Assembly (NCBI GenBank): GCA_946477995.1
Contig: CAMLAI010000002.1
Span: forward strand, 1 to 64,000
Length of the DNA stretch: 64,000 nucleotides
DNA from: an uncultured Gilliamella sp.
GTDB lineage: Bacteria > Pseudomonadota > Gammaproteobacteria > Enterobacterales > Orbaceae
Direction of reading: 5' to 3'
Of this stretch, positions 55,595 to 64,000 are shown in pieces. Made by a program: the position numbers and the translations under genes. The notes below the pieces were generated by a model. The model searched no databases and was not told the origin of the DNA. It saw only the letters and a list, made by a program, of their open reading frames with translations. Numbering within the stretch: the stretch's first letter is position 1; each line of letters begins with the position of its first letter.

Positions 55595-56203
55595 TTAATT
55601 AGCCACTATAATACCTTTAAGTTTTGTCAAAGTATCTAGATCAACAATAACTTGTTCTGCTTGTTCTCTTTTAGCGTAAGGCCCAATCTGCAATTTAATA
55701 AGCTGGTTGGGTTCAGGATTTTTGGGAATTAGCCTAACGTTATAGTTATTTAATCGTAATAAAGCTACAAGCTCTTCTATTTTTTGTCTATTTTTTAACG
55801 CAGTAAGTTGAATCATGTAAGGTTTAGTTTCTTGACTTGATACAACTGACTTATTATTTACTGATGAAACACTATCATCATTTGTTGAAATATTATTTGA
55901 AGATAACGCATTTGAATTTTGCTCATCTTCCGGAATATAAGGAATATCAGCAACCTCATTATTTGGATTACCAAGTTGGCTTCCAGATTCAGTTGGTGAT
56001 GTCATAACTTGATTTTGCTGGTTAACAATTTCAGGTTGTAAAATAGGCGTTGAAGAAATGGGTAAATTGGATTTATCGGTTAAAATCGATGGCGCTACTG
56101 CTGCTAAAATTAACAATAAAGTAGCAAAACCGACCCATCGATTTCGAACCCTATTTGGAGTGCTATTATTATTTTTTTTATTTTCCATAAAATTAATCAT
56201 CAA
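55595..56203 (-). CDS. dedD: SPOR-domain cell division protein DedD-like
   Basis: Single N-terminal TM, C-terminal SPOR domain (KPYMIQLTALKNRQKIEELVALLRLNNYNVRLIPK); position in accD-folC-dedD-cvpA-purF. Confidence 0.88.
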   Translation of the reverse strand: MMINFMENKKNNNSTPNRVRNRWVGFATLLLILAAVAPSILTDKSNLPISSTPILQPEIVNQQNQVMTSPTESGSQLGNPNNEVADIPYIPEDEQNSNALSSNNISTNDDSVSSVNNKSVVSSQETKPYMIQLTALKNRQKIEELVALLRLNNYNVRLIPKNPEPNQLIKLQIGPYAKREQAEQVIVDLDTLTKLKGIIVAN

Positions 56204-57470
56204 TTTCAGCTAAGACTGCAGATACCGTATGAAAAGATCCACACACCACAATAATATCATTTTTTTGAGCATCTTGAAGTGCTGCTCGATAAGCATCACA
56301 AACATGATCAAATGTTAAAACGTTATGGGCATTATTCTCGACTAAATATTGTTTTAATACATCACAACCACATCCTCGATCGCCATAAAGTGATGCACAA
56401 TACCAAGCATCTCCATTTAATAACGACAATGTACCTTTGATATCCTTATCTTTCAACATGCCAATTACAAACAGGACTCGACCAATATCCTTATTTTCGG
56501 TTTTTAAAGAATTTAACTGATTAGCTAAATAATGAGCAGCATGAGGATTATGTGCAACGTCTAAAATAACAAGTGGATGAGTTTTTACAATTTGAAATCG
56601 TCCCGTTAGGCTTGCTTTACCTAATCCTTCATTTATTTGTTGCTCAGCAATCTTAAATGATGAATAATTTAGGGCTGCAATAGCAGTGGCTGCATTTGCT
56701 AACGGCACATGAGGAGTCACTAAAGATGAATATTGACATTTGTCAGAATAAAATTCCCAAACATTTTTATCTTTTTGCTCATAAGACCAATTTTGGTTTA
56801 CCGCATATAAAGGACAATCGACAGCATTTGCCACATCAAAAATTGATTGAGGAATGTCTGGCTCCCCAACAATAGCAATACTTTTAGGCTTAAATATACC
56901 TGCTTTTTCTCGACCAATGCTTTCACGAGTATTACCTAAATAATCGACATGATCTATAGCTATCGAAGTAATAATAGCCACATCAGCATCAACAATATTA
57001 GTCGCATCAAAACGCCCACCTAACCCGACTTCTAAAATAACAACATCTAAATTGGCTTGCTTAAATTGATATAAAGCCGCAAGTGTTGCAAATTCAAAAT
57101 AAGTCAGTGATATATCACCTCGAGCATTTTCAATTTCAATAAATGCATTTATTGTTTCTGCCTCGGTCGATTCTTGATTATTGATTCGTACGCGTTCAGT
57201 AAAACGTAAAAGGTGAGGAGAACTATACACACCTACTTGCATATCTGCTGCAAGCAATATCATTTCAAGTGTTTTACACGTTGTGCCTTTACCATTTGTT
57301 CCTGCAACAGTAAATACATAAGGAGCTGGTTGTAATAAGTTAAGCCTTTGAGCAACGGCTCTAACACGATCTAACCCCAAATCAATGGTCAATGGGTGTA
57401 GTTGCTCTAAATAACTAAGCCATGATTGTAAATCAGACTTAGCATTAGGTTTCGTATTTTGTATGCTCAC
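56193..57470 (-). CDS. folC: Dihydrofolate synthase / folylpolyglutamate synthase
   Basis: VAGTNGKGTTCKTLEMILLAADMQVGVYSSPHLLRFTERVRIN. Confidence 0.96.
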   Translation of the reverse strand: MSIQNTKPNAKSDLQSWLSYLEQLHPLTIDLGLDRVRAVAQRLNLLQPAPYVFTVAGTNGKGTTCKTLEMILLAADMQVGVYSSPHLLRFTERVRINNQESTEAETINAFIEIENARGDISLTYFEFATLAALYQFKQANLDVVILEVGLGGRFDATNIVDADVAIITSIAIDHVDYLGNTRESIGREKAGIFKPKSIAIVGEPDIPQSIFDVANAVDCPLYAVNQNWSYEQKDKNVWEFYSDKCQYSSLVTPHVPLANAATAIAALNYSSFKIAEQQINEGLGKASLTGRFQIVKTHPLVILDVAHNPHAAHYLANQLNSLKTENKDIGRVLFVIGMLKDKDIKGTLSLLNGDAWYCASLYGDRGCGCDVLKQYLVENNAHNVLTFDHVCDAYRAALQDAQKNDIIVVCGSFHTVSAVLAEIDD

Positions 57471-58361
57471 TTAATTTGTCTCATTATTGGTGACATCATA
57501 AAAAGGGCTTGGTAATTTCATTAATTTAGCTAATAAACTGGCAATTTTAGAACGCATGTCTTTACGATGAATGATCATATCTAACGCGCCTTTTTCAAGT
57601 AAAAATTCGCTACGCTGAAAACCTTCAGGTAAGGTTTCACGTACAGTTTGCTGAATGACTCTGGGACCAGCAAAGCCAATTAATGCCTTAGGTTCAGCAA
57701 TATTAATATCACCTAGCATAGCTAAACTTGCTGATACGCCGCCCATAGTAGGATCGGTCATCACCGAAATATAAGGTAAACCTTCATCTTGCATTTTAGC
57801 TAAAATTGCACTTGTTTTTGCCATTTGCATGAGTGAAAAAAGTGCTTCTTGCATGCGAGCACCACCACTAGTTGAAAAACAAATTAATGGGCATTTATCA
57901 GCAATGGCTTGTTCTGCTGCACGTGTAAATAAAGCTCCTACAACAGAAGACATTGACCCACCAATAAAAGCAAATTCAAAACAAGCTACCACAACAGGAA
58001 TCCCCAATAAAGTGCCTTTCATTACAACCATAGCTTCTTTTTCGTGCGTTTCTTTTTGAGCCGCTAATAAGCGATCTTTATACTTTTTAGTATCTTTAAA
58101 TTTTAGAATATCTTTAGGCGCTAATTCAGATCCAATTTCAACATCAGAACCTTCATCTAAAAACCGATATAATCTTACACGTGCAGGAATATGCATATGA
58201 TGATCGCATTTAGGACATACCTCTAAGTTACGATCTAATTCAGCTTGATAAATAATTTGCTCACAGTTACTACATTTGGTCCAAACACCACCAGGAATAT
58301 TCGCTTTTTTATGATCTGACGATATATTATTTTTACTTAGAATTTTCTCAATCCAGCTCAT
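57471..58361 (-). CDS. accD: Acetyl-CoA carboxylase carboxyltransferase subunit beta
   Basis: Zinc ribbon [55 protein letters not shown]. Confidence 0.97.
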   Translation of the reverse strand: MSWIEKILSKNNISSDHKKANIPGGVWTKCSNCEQIIYQAELDRNLEVCPKCDHHMHIPARVRLYRFLDEGSDVEIGSELAPKDILKFKDTKKYKDRLLAAQKETHEKEAMVVMKGTLLGIPVVVACFEFAFIGGSMSSVVGALFTRAAEQAIADKCPLICFSTSGGARMQEALFSLMQMAKTSAILAKMQDEGLPYISVMTDPTMGGVSASLAMLGDINIAEPKALIGFAGPRVIQQTVRETLPEGFQRSEFLLEKGALDMIIHRKDMRSKIASLLAKLMKLPSPFYDVTNNETN

Positions 58362-58672
58362 TATGATTCTCTCATTTGATACGCTTTTAGAAATATCGGG
58401 GTATTGTATAATATTTTGGAATAATTCTTAATAGTTGTTTTAACTTTTATCTTTTTAATCAATTTTTTTCGAAAATTATCTGCATTTAAATATAAAAATA
58501 ATCAAAATAAAAGCTATAAAAAATAAATATATCTATAACAGCATAATGACGAAATAAAATCACCATACCATCGTGACAACATTAAAAATATAATTAATAT
58601 GATCTTGAAAAATTATTAGTATATAATTGCCTTTAATATATTTTTCCATTTTTTTGAAATAAGGGGTTACAG

Positions 58673-58993
58673 ATGGACAAGGAAAAAGCAAGCGCACCAT
58701 CGTTTCAAGATGTTTTAGAGTACATTCGTCTATCACGTCGATTAAATAAATTAAAACGTGAAATAGCAGACAACGAGAAAAAGATTCGTGACAACCAAAA
58801 ACGCGTTCTATTACTTGAAAACTTAAGTGAATATATTAAGCCTGATATGACATACGAAGAGCTTCAAGCGATTATTGCTAACATGAAAAGTGACTATGAT
58901 GATCGTGTTGATGATTATATTATCAAAAATGCTGAAATTTCTAAAGAACGCCGTGATATTAGCAAAAAAATGCGAACATATCGCTCAAATTAA
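58673..58993 (+). CDS. tmaR: PTS system regulator TmaR (YeeX family)
   Basis: [49 protein letters not shown]...[24 protein letters not shown]. Confidence 0.95.
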   Translation: MDKEKASAPSFQDVLEYIRLSRRLNKLKREIADNEKKIRDNQKRVLLLENLSEYIKPDMTYEELQAIIANMKSDYDDRVDDYIIKNAEISKERRDISKKMRTYRSN

Positions 58994-59003
58994 TTGCAAT
59001 TAA

Positions 59004-59032
59004 ATAACTCCCACAATGGGAGTTATTTTTTT
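59004..59032. terminator. Terminator between tmaR and yciH
   Basis: AACTCCCA-CAA-TGGGAGTT followed by ATTTTTTT. Confidence 0.85.
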
Positions 59033-59043
59033 AGCTAATAACG

Positions 59044-59364
59044 TTAACCACCTGCTAGTTTTACCTTAAAACCTTTTTCTTCTAACAATGTTTTCAGTAA
59101 ATCTCGTTTATCACCTTGAATCTCGATGGTTTCATCTTTGATAGACCCGCCACAACCACAGCGTTTTTTAAGTTCTGCTGCTAACTTTGATAATTGGGCA
59201 TCATCCAAATCAAAACCCGAAATCACACAAACACCCTTGCCTTTACGCCCCGAAGTTTGCCGTTGAATACGAATAATACCATCACCTTTATCACGAGATA
59301 ATTGTGTCTCTTTCGGTTTTATTCGACCTTTATCGGTTGAATATACAACTAGATTATCAGACAT
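59044..59364 (-). CDS. yciH: SUI1/eIF1-family translation factor YciH
   Basis: GDGIIRIQRQTSGRKGKGVCVISGFDLDDAQLSKLAAELKKRCGCGGSIKDETIEIQGD. Confidence 0.95.
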   Translation of the reverse strand: MSDNLVVYSTDKGRIKPKETQLSRDKGDGIIRIQRQTSGRKGKGVCVISGFDLDDAQLSKLAAELKKRCGCGGSIKDETIEIQGDKRDLLKTLLEEKGFKVKLAGG

Positions 59365-59371
59365 GCTTTGC

Positions 59372-60076
59372 TTAGCTCTTAGTTAAATCAAGTGTAGTTA
59401 AAATGGACTGTAATGCCTTAGCAGGATCTTCAGCTTGAGTAATTGGTCGACCAATGACAAGATAATCAGCACCCGCAGCTTGAGCTCGTTGAGGCGTCAT
59501 GATACGACGTTGATCATCTGGCGTCGAACCGGCTGGACGAATACCTGGAGTAACTAATTTAAAATCACTGCCAAGCCGAGTTCTAAAACTTTGAACTTCT
59601 TTCGCCGAACATACAACGCCATCAAGGCCACAATTCTTAGCTAGTATAGCTAATTTTGTCGCCTGTTCTAAAGGTGAAACATGAATACCAATTTCTTGAA
59701 GATCAGAAGACTCCATACTCGTCAATACTGTCACTGCAATTAATATTGGTGCTTGTTTACCATAAGGATAAAGTGCATCTTTTGCTGCTTGCATCATGCG
59801 AGCACCACCACTTGCGTGTACATTAGTCATCCAAACCCCTAAATCGGCAGCGGCAGAGACGGCTTTAGCTACCGTATTTGGAATATCATGAAATTTAAGA
59901 TCTAAAAAAATATCAAAGCCTTTATTCATAATTTGTTTAATAAATTCAGGCCCGGCATGGGTAAATAACTCTTTGCCAATTTTAAGACGGCAATCTTTTG
60001 GATCAACACGATCAATAAAATTCCATGCTGATTTAACATCAGCAAAATCAACAGCAACAATAATTGGAGATGACAT
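59372..60076 (-). CDS. pyrF: Orotidine 5'-phosphate decarboxylase
   Basis: [51 protein letters not shown]. Confidence 0.97.
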   Translation of the reverse strand: MSSPIIVAVDFADVKSAWNFIDRVDPKDCRLKIGKELFTHAGPEFIKQIMNKGFDIFLDLKFHDIPNTVAKAVSAAADLGVWMTNVHASGGARMMQAAKDALYPYGKQAPILIAVTVLTSMESSDLQEIGIHVSPLEQATKLAILAKNCGLDGVVCSAKEVQSFRTRLGSDFKLVTPGIRPAGSTPDDQRRIMTPQRAQAAGADYLVIGRPITQAEDPAKALQSILTTLDLTKS

Positions 60077-60110
60077 AACTTAGTTATTCCTTTTTAGTCT
60101 TAAATTTTGT

Positions 60111-61286
60111 CTATTTTTTTTGTACAAAGTCATTCAAATCAGCATAAAACATTCGAGCACTCTCTTTATAACCTTGTAATGTTTGATGAACTAAATCTGC
60201 ACGAGCCAGTCCCCGCTGTCGCCACTCTTTAACTGCAAATTTACCCCCCATTGCCAGTTGCCAATCCCAAAATAATGTCTTTTCGGATTTAGCGACTTGT
60301 CTTTGAATATTTTTAATTGTTGAAAAAGATTTCGGGGTATCTTTTTCATTCGCCATGGTATCTGGAGGTGACATTAATAAAATCGTTGCATCAGGCAAAG
60401 ATTTACGAATTTGTCTTATACTATTCACTAAATTTTTGCGATAAGCAGTAGGATCTAACGTTTCATCAAAACTCTCATTTGTTCCATATTCAAGAATCAC
60501 TAAATCAGTTTTTGATAAAGCTAATTCTTTAAACCAATTAGGGCTCCATTTTTGCCATATGGTTTGCTTAGCGCCATTAGTGGCTATAGCCGATACAACT
60601 ACGCCAGGTTGTTGATAACGCGTTAACCATATTCCACCGAGTTCAACATCATTTTGCCCTTTTATCATTAAAGGCATTTTCGACACAATAGAAGCCGTTT
60701 GCCACACATTCGCTTGAGGCACATAATTAAAATTAATCTTTTTATTATTAACATCATAAATTCCAAATACATTAGGCGTATTTTTTGATGTTTTAAAAGT
60801 GAATTTTACTTGCCAATCTTTATTGGCTAATGATTTTGGTGAAATTTGTATTACAGCAGAATCCTTCAACGGTTTGGCAATAAACCCCCCCATAGGAAAA
60901 TCTAAATTGCTTAGTGTTCTACTACTTAATACATCCCAATTTTTATTTTTCCAGGTAACCGCTGCATGGCTTTGTCCTTTAATTGCAACAGGCGTTATCC
61001 AGCCAATACCCGCATCACCATATTTGCCTTGCATTAACGTTCTAAATTCACCAGTGAAAAAATCTGCTGCGGTATGCGAATCACCAAATTGGGTTATATT
61101 AACAACATCATCGCTATTTCTGTTCGCTGCTAACGATTTTAACCGTGTTGCAAATTGTTTAGCGTTGGGATCGCCAAAATCAATAATCCCCGATACAGTT
61201 GTTGTGGTCGTACTTTCTGCTACACTACATCCAACAGTAAATGTCACCGCAATAATAGCTAGAATATACTTTAAAAACTTAATCAC
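60111..61286 (-). CDS. SGNH/GDSL hydrolase, exported (Ape1-like peptidoglycan O-acetylesterase candidate)
   Basis: Lipobox-like N-terminus (TFTVGCS); ITQFGDSHTAADFF, LEYGTNES, C-terminal ADLVHQTLQGY supply SGNH residues. Confidence 0.75.
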   Translation of the reverse strand: MIKFLKYILAIIAVTFTVGCSVAESTTTTTVSGIIDFGDPNAKQFATRLKSLAANRNSDDVVNITQFGDSHTAADFFTGEFRTLMQGKYGDAGIGWITPVAIKGQSHAAVTWKNKNWDVLSSRTLSNLDFPMGGFIAKPLKDSAVIQISPKSLANKDWQVKFTFKTSKNTPNVFGIYDVNNKKINFNYVPQANVWQTASIVSKMPLMIKGQNDVELGGIWLTRYQQPGVVVSAIATNGAKQTIWQKWSPNWFKELALSKTDLVILEYGTNESFDETLDPTAYRKNLVNSIRQIRKSLPDATILLMSPPDTMANEKDTPKSFSTIKNIQRQVAKSEKTLFWDWQLAMGGKFAVKEWRQRGLARADLVHQTLQGYKESARMFYADLNDFVQKK

Positions 61287-62589
61287 TATGGGTACCCTCT
61301 AATTCTTTAAAAATTATTTTTTCCATAATGGCCTTTGCCAGAATTTTTTGGCCAGTTGGTGTAAAATGAACCCCATCATCCACCCTTACTTTTATTTTTT
61401 CATTATTTGTTTCAATAAAACTATTGAATTTTTCGTATGTACAACCGAGTAACTCATTGGTTGTTAAAAAATGCTGTTGCGTTTTGTCAATCTCAGATTT
61501 ATATAATGTATTAAGGTAAACCATGCCATCATTTAATTTAGGTTTACGCATACATGGCGCAGCTAGCCAAAGCACTTGTATATGATGTTCACGAGCATTA
61601 CTCAAAATATTGGCTATACGTAAACGGTATTGTTCTTCCCATAATTCAGATTTGAATTTCGCGTATTTAGCGTATCCTTTAACGGGAAAATCCCAAGGGT
61701 CATTAGGCCCTAAAAAAACCACAAGCAGCTTTATTGTAGGATCGTCGGCTAGTGTATCACTAATAGTTTTTGGCCAATCAAAAGCATTGGGATAAGCAAG
61801 TCCGGTGCTTTGTTTACTCAAATCTATACTTTCTATTTTATACTGTTTGAATAACATTTTTTTAACATATGGTGCAACACCTTGCATTAATGAGTCACCC
61901 GCAAAAAAAACCTTATCATTTTCAGTTAAAACAATTGGCAACGGTTGATGAATCAACGGGACATCATGTATTTGAACTTTTGGTAATTCATCTTTTTCTT
62001 TTGCTGGTAATAACGTTGGCGCTTTGTTAGATTTTTCAAGTGGTTTTTTAATACTACTTTCAACCTGTTTATTTTTATCTGATAATGATTTATCTTTTGG
62101 TAAGATTTCATCTTTAATCTTATCTTTACTTAATCGTTTAATCGCATCAGGTTGAATAATTATAGGTTTAACAGGATGGCTTTGCTCTATTGGATTTACA
62201 TTTTTATCAACTTGTGGTTCATGTTTACTATCTTTTGTTATAGTTGAATCTTGGGTTTGAGCTATAGCATCTTCACTCGATTCTTCACCTTGTTCTTCTG
62301 GAAAAGAGTCTTGTATTAAAGTATTAGAATGAAATAGATCAGAATGGTAAGTTTGCTGCCAATAAATCAGTATTGATTTATAATAAAGCACCATTAAAGC
62401 TATTCCAGTTACAAACAATAAAATAAAAATATATCTTGCTGATAAACAAGTATTGATATTTACCGCAACATCTCTCTTTTTATAAGACTTATTAGCTACT
62501 TCTTTTTTATTGATCGTATTATGACGTCGCCGTTTCACATTCGATCTGTTTTTTTTCTTATTTTTAGAAAACGATTTCTTATATAGCAT
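61279..62589 (-). CDS. Membrane-anchored SGNH hydrolase (DUF459-like), candidate PatB-type O-acetyltransferase
   Basis: Basic cytoplasmic N-terminus, one TM, long charged linker, then VFFAGDSLMQG, VFLGPNDPWDFP, VDDGVHFTPTGQKILA; overlaps the next gene by 8 nt. Confidence 0.75.
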   Translation of the reverse strand: MLYKKSFSKNKKKNRSNVKRRRHNTINKKEVANKSYKKRDVAVNINTCLSARYIFILLFVTGIALMVLYYKSILIYWQQTYHSDLFHSNTLIQDSFPEEQGEESSEDAIAQTQDSTITKDSKHEPQVDKNVNPIEQSHPVKPIIIQPDAIKRLSKDKIKDEILPKDKSLSDKNKQVESSIKKPLEKSNKAPTLLPAKEKDELPKVQIHDVPLIHQPLPIVLTENDKVFFAGDSLMQGVAPYVKKMLFKQYKIESIDLSKQSTGLAYPNAFDWPKTISDTLADDPTIKLLVVFLGPNDPWDFPVKGYAKYAKFKSELWEEQYRLRIANILSNAREHHIQVLWLAAPCMRKPKLNDGMVYLNTLYKSEIDKTQQHFLTTNELLGCTYEKFNSFIETNNEKIKVRVDDGVHFTPTGQKILAKAIMEKIIFKELEGTHSD

Positions 62590-62607
62590 AATGAATTAAC
62601 ATCATAA

Positions 62608-64000
62608 TTAAAAGTTAGCATAAATAAAGTTTGGCACACCTGATGGTGCAATATATATAGTTACCCACAATATCAAAATAAAAATGAAAGGCAAATACCA
62701 TGGTTTTATTTTACCTAATTGCAAAGTAAACCAATCAGGAATATTTTTAAACAATGGATAAGTAAAAAATATAATACATATAAATAAAAAAGCACCAATA
62801 TAATTGGGTTCAATAAAGAAGTTATGTGTTAATGCAGTTAAATAATCGATGGCATCAGGCAAACTTTCACTATTAAAAAATAGCCATGTAAAGCAGACAT
62901 AATGCCAAGTAATTAACCTTGCTATTATTGGTGAACGTGCAGTTATCCAATTTCGACCGAAATAACGATCACCAATATTAAGGACAATAATACCTATGCC
63001 ATGACACGCACCCCAAATGATAAAGTTAATGCCTGCTCCATGCCATAACCCAGATAATAACATCGCTAACAAGACATTTATTTGTGTGCGAATAAATCCT
63101 TTTCGACTACCACCTAGTGGTATATAAATATAATCACGAATCCAATGCGATAAACTGATGTGCCAACGATCCCAAAATTCACGTAAATTCAGAGCTAAAT
63201 AAGGAAAGTTGAAGTTGATTGGTAAACGAAAACCTAATAATAAAGCTATTGCTGTCACTAAATCAGTATAACCAGAAAAATTCAAATAGATTTGCATTGC
63301 ATAACCATAAAGACCCACTAACAAATCAATAACATTAAATTCCAATGGATTAGCAAAAATTGGTTTTACCCAGTTTTCACTAACTAAACCACCTAAACAA
63401 TACACTTTAATCACGGCTAAAATTATTAAAGTAAAAGCTCGAAACGGTTGTAATATTTCACGAGGTTGACTCACCGCAATTTGAGGCAGGAAATCTTTAG
63501 CACGATTAATTGGACCGGCAATAATACTAGGAAAAAAAGACAAAAACAGAGCAAAATCCCAAAATTTAGCTACAGGTAACGCTTTTTTTTGCACCGATAC
63601 TAAGTAACTTACAGAATGAAAAGTATAAAATGAAATTCCGATTGGAATCAGTACGGTGATAACGGGTAATAAAATAGGTAAATGGCAAAAATTCAGTAAT
63701 GCTTGTAATTCATATCGGAAAAAATCAAAATATTTAAATAAAGCTAAATTAATTATCGATACACACAAAGCCAAAATTAGCCATCGCTTTGCATGACGTT
63801 GTGATGAGGCAATAGCAAGTGAAAATAGATAAATAATGCAGGTGTAAACAAGCAAAATTAGCGCGAACTGCCAACTATAACTAGCAACAATCAAATAGCT
63901 TGCTATTAATAGTAATTTATTTTGTAAATTAGGTGAAAAACAGCATCCCCAATACAAAGCAAAGAAAGCAATAAAAAGTAGGCCAAATTCAATAGATAAA
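62608..64000 (-). CDS. MBOAT family O-acyltransferase (AlgI/PatA-like), 5' end beyond the right edge
   Basis: NLREFWDRWHISLSHWIRDYIYIPLGG and LLSGLWHGAGINFIIWGACHG (catalytic His). The frame stays open to 64000 (LSIEFGLLFIAFFALYWG), so the track start at 63957 (TTG) is not the real start. Confidence 0.93.
   Translation of the reverse strand, partial: LSIEFGLLFIAFFALYWGCCFSPNLQNKLLLIASYLIVASYSWQFALILLVYTCIIYLFSLAIASSQRHAKRWLILALCVSIINLALFKYFDFFRYELQALLNFCHLPILLPVITVLIPIGISFYTFHSVSYLVSVQKKALPVAKFWDFALFLSFFPSIIAGPINRAKDFLPQIAVSQPREILQPFRAFTLIILAVIKVYCLGGLVSENWVKPIFANPLEFNVIDLLVGLYGYAMQIYLNFSGYTDLVTAIALLLGFRLPINFNFPYLALNLREFWDRWHISLSHWIRDYIYIPLGGSRKGFIRTQINVLLAMLLSGLWHGAGINFIIWGACHGIGIIVLNIGDRYFGRNWITARSPIIARLITWHYVCFTWLFFNSESLPDAIDYLTALTHNFFIEPNYIGAFLFICIIFFTYPLFKNIPDWFTLQLGKIKPWYLPFIFILILWVTIYIAPSGVPNFIYANF

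Noticed and set aside
60799-61302. 167-aa + strand ORF
   Set aside because: Antisense to the SGNH gene, low-information sequence.

Overview
AT-rich gammaproteobacterial chromosome segment, probably Orbales/Gilliamella-like (inferred from gene content and composition). It is mostly conserved core genes: mukFEB (mukB runs off the left edge), pntAB, oxyR-fabR, pcnB, lptD-surA-rsmA-apaH, sppA, a yejM/lapC-like gene, moaCDE-ybhL, priA, a comEA-like gene, ppiD-lon-clpX-clpP-tig, lpxD-skp-bamA-rseP-cdsA-uppS, crp, yheU, accD-folC-dedD-cvpA-purF, tmaR and pyrF-yciH. Accessory or unusual parts are: (i) a strong promoter plus Fur-box-like operator in front of an unlisted 53-aa ORF, beside what looks like gene debris; (ii) a nucleoside hydrolase/MFS pair with a decayed ribokinase remnant; (iii) an inverse-autotransporter (intimin/invasin-like) adhesin with a SinI-like exported partner; (iv) an MBOAT + two-SGNH cluster that looks like a PatA/PatB/Ape1-type O-acetylation system and runs off the right edge; (v) a probable conserved AUU start codon in pcnB. 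No tRNA, rRNA, CRISPR array or transposase was recognised. No wholly new multi-gene system is proven; the best candidates are the Fur-controlled small ORF and the adhesin/partner pair.
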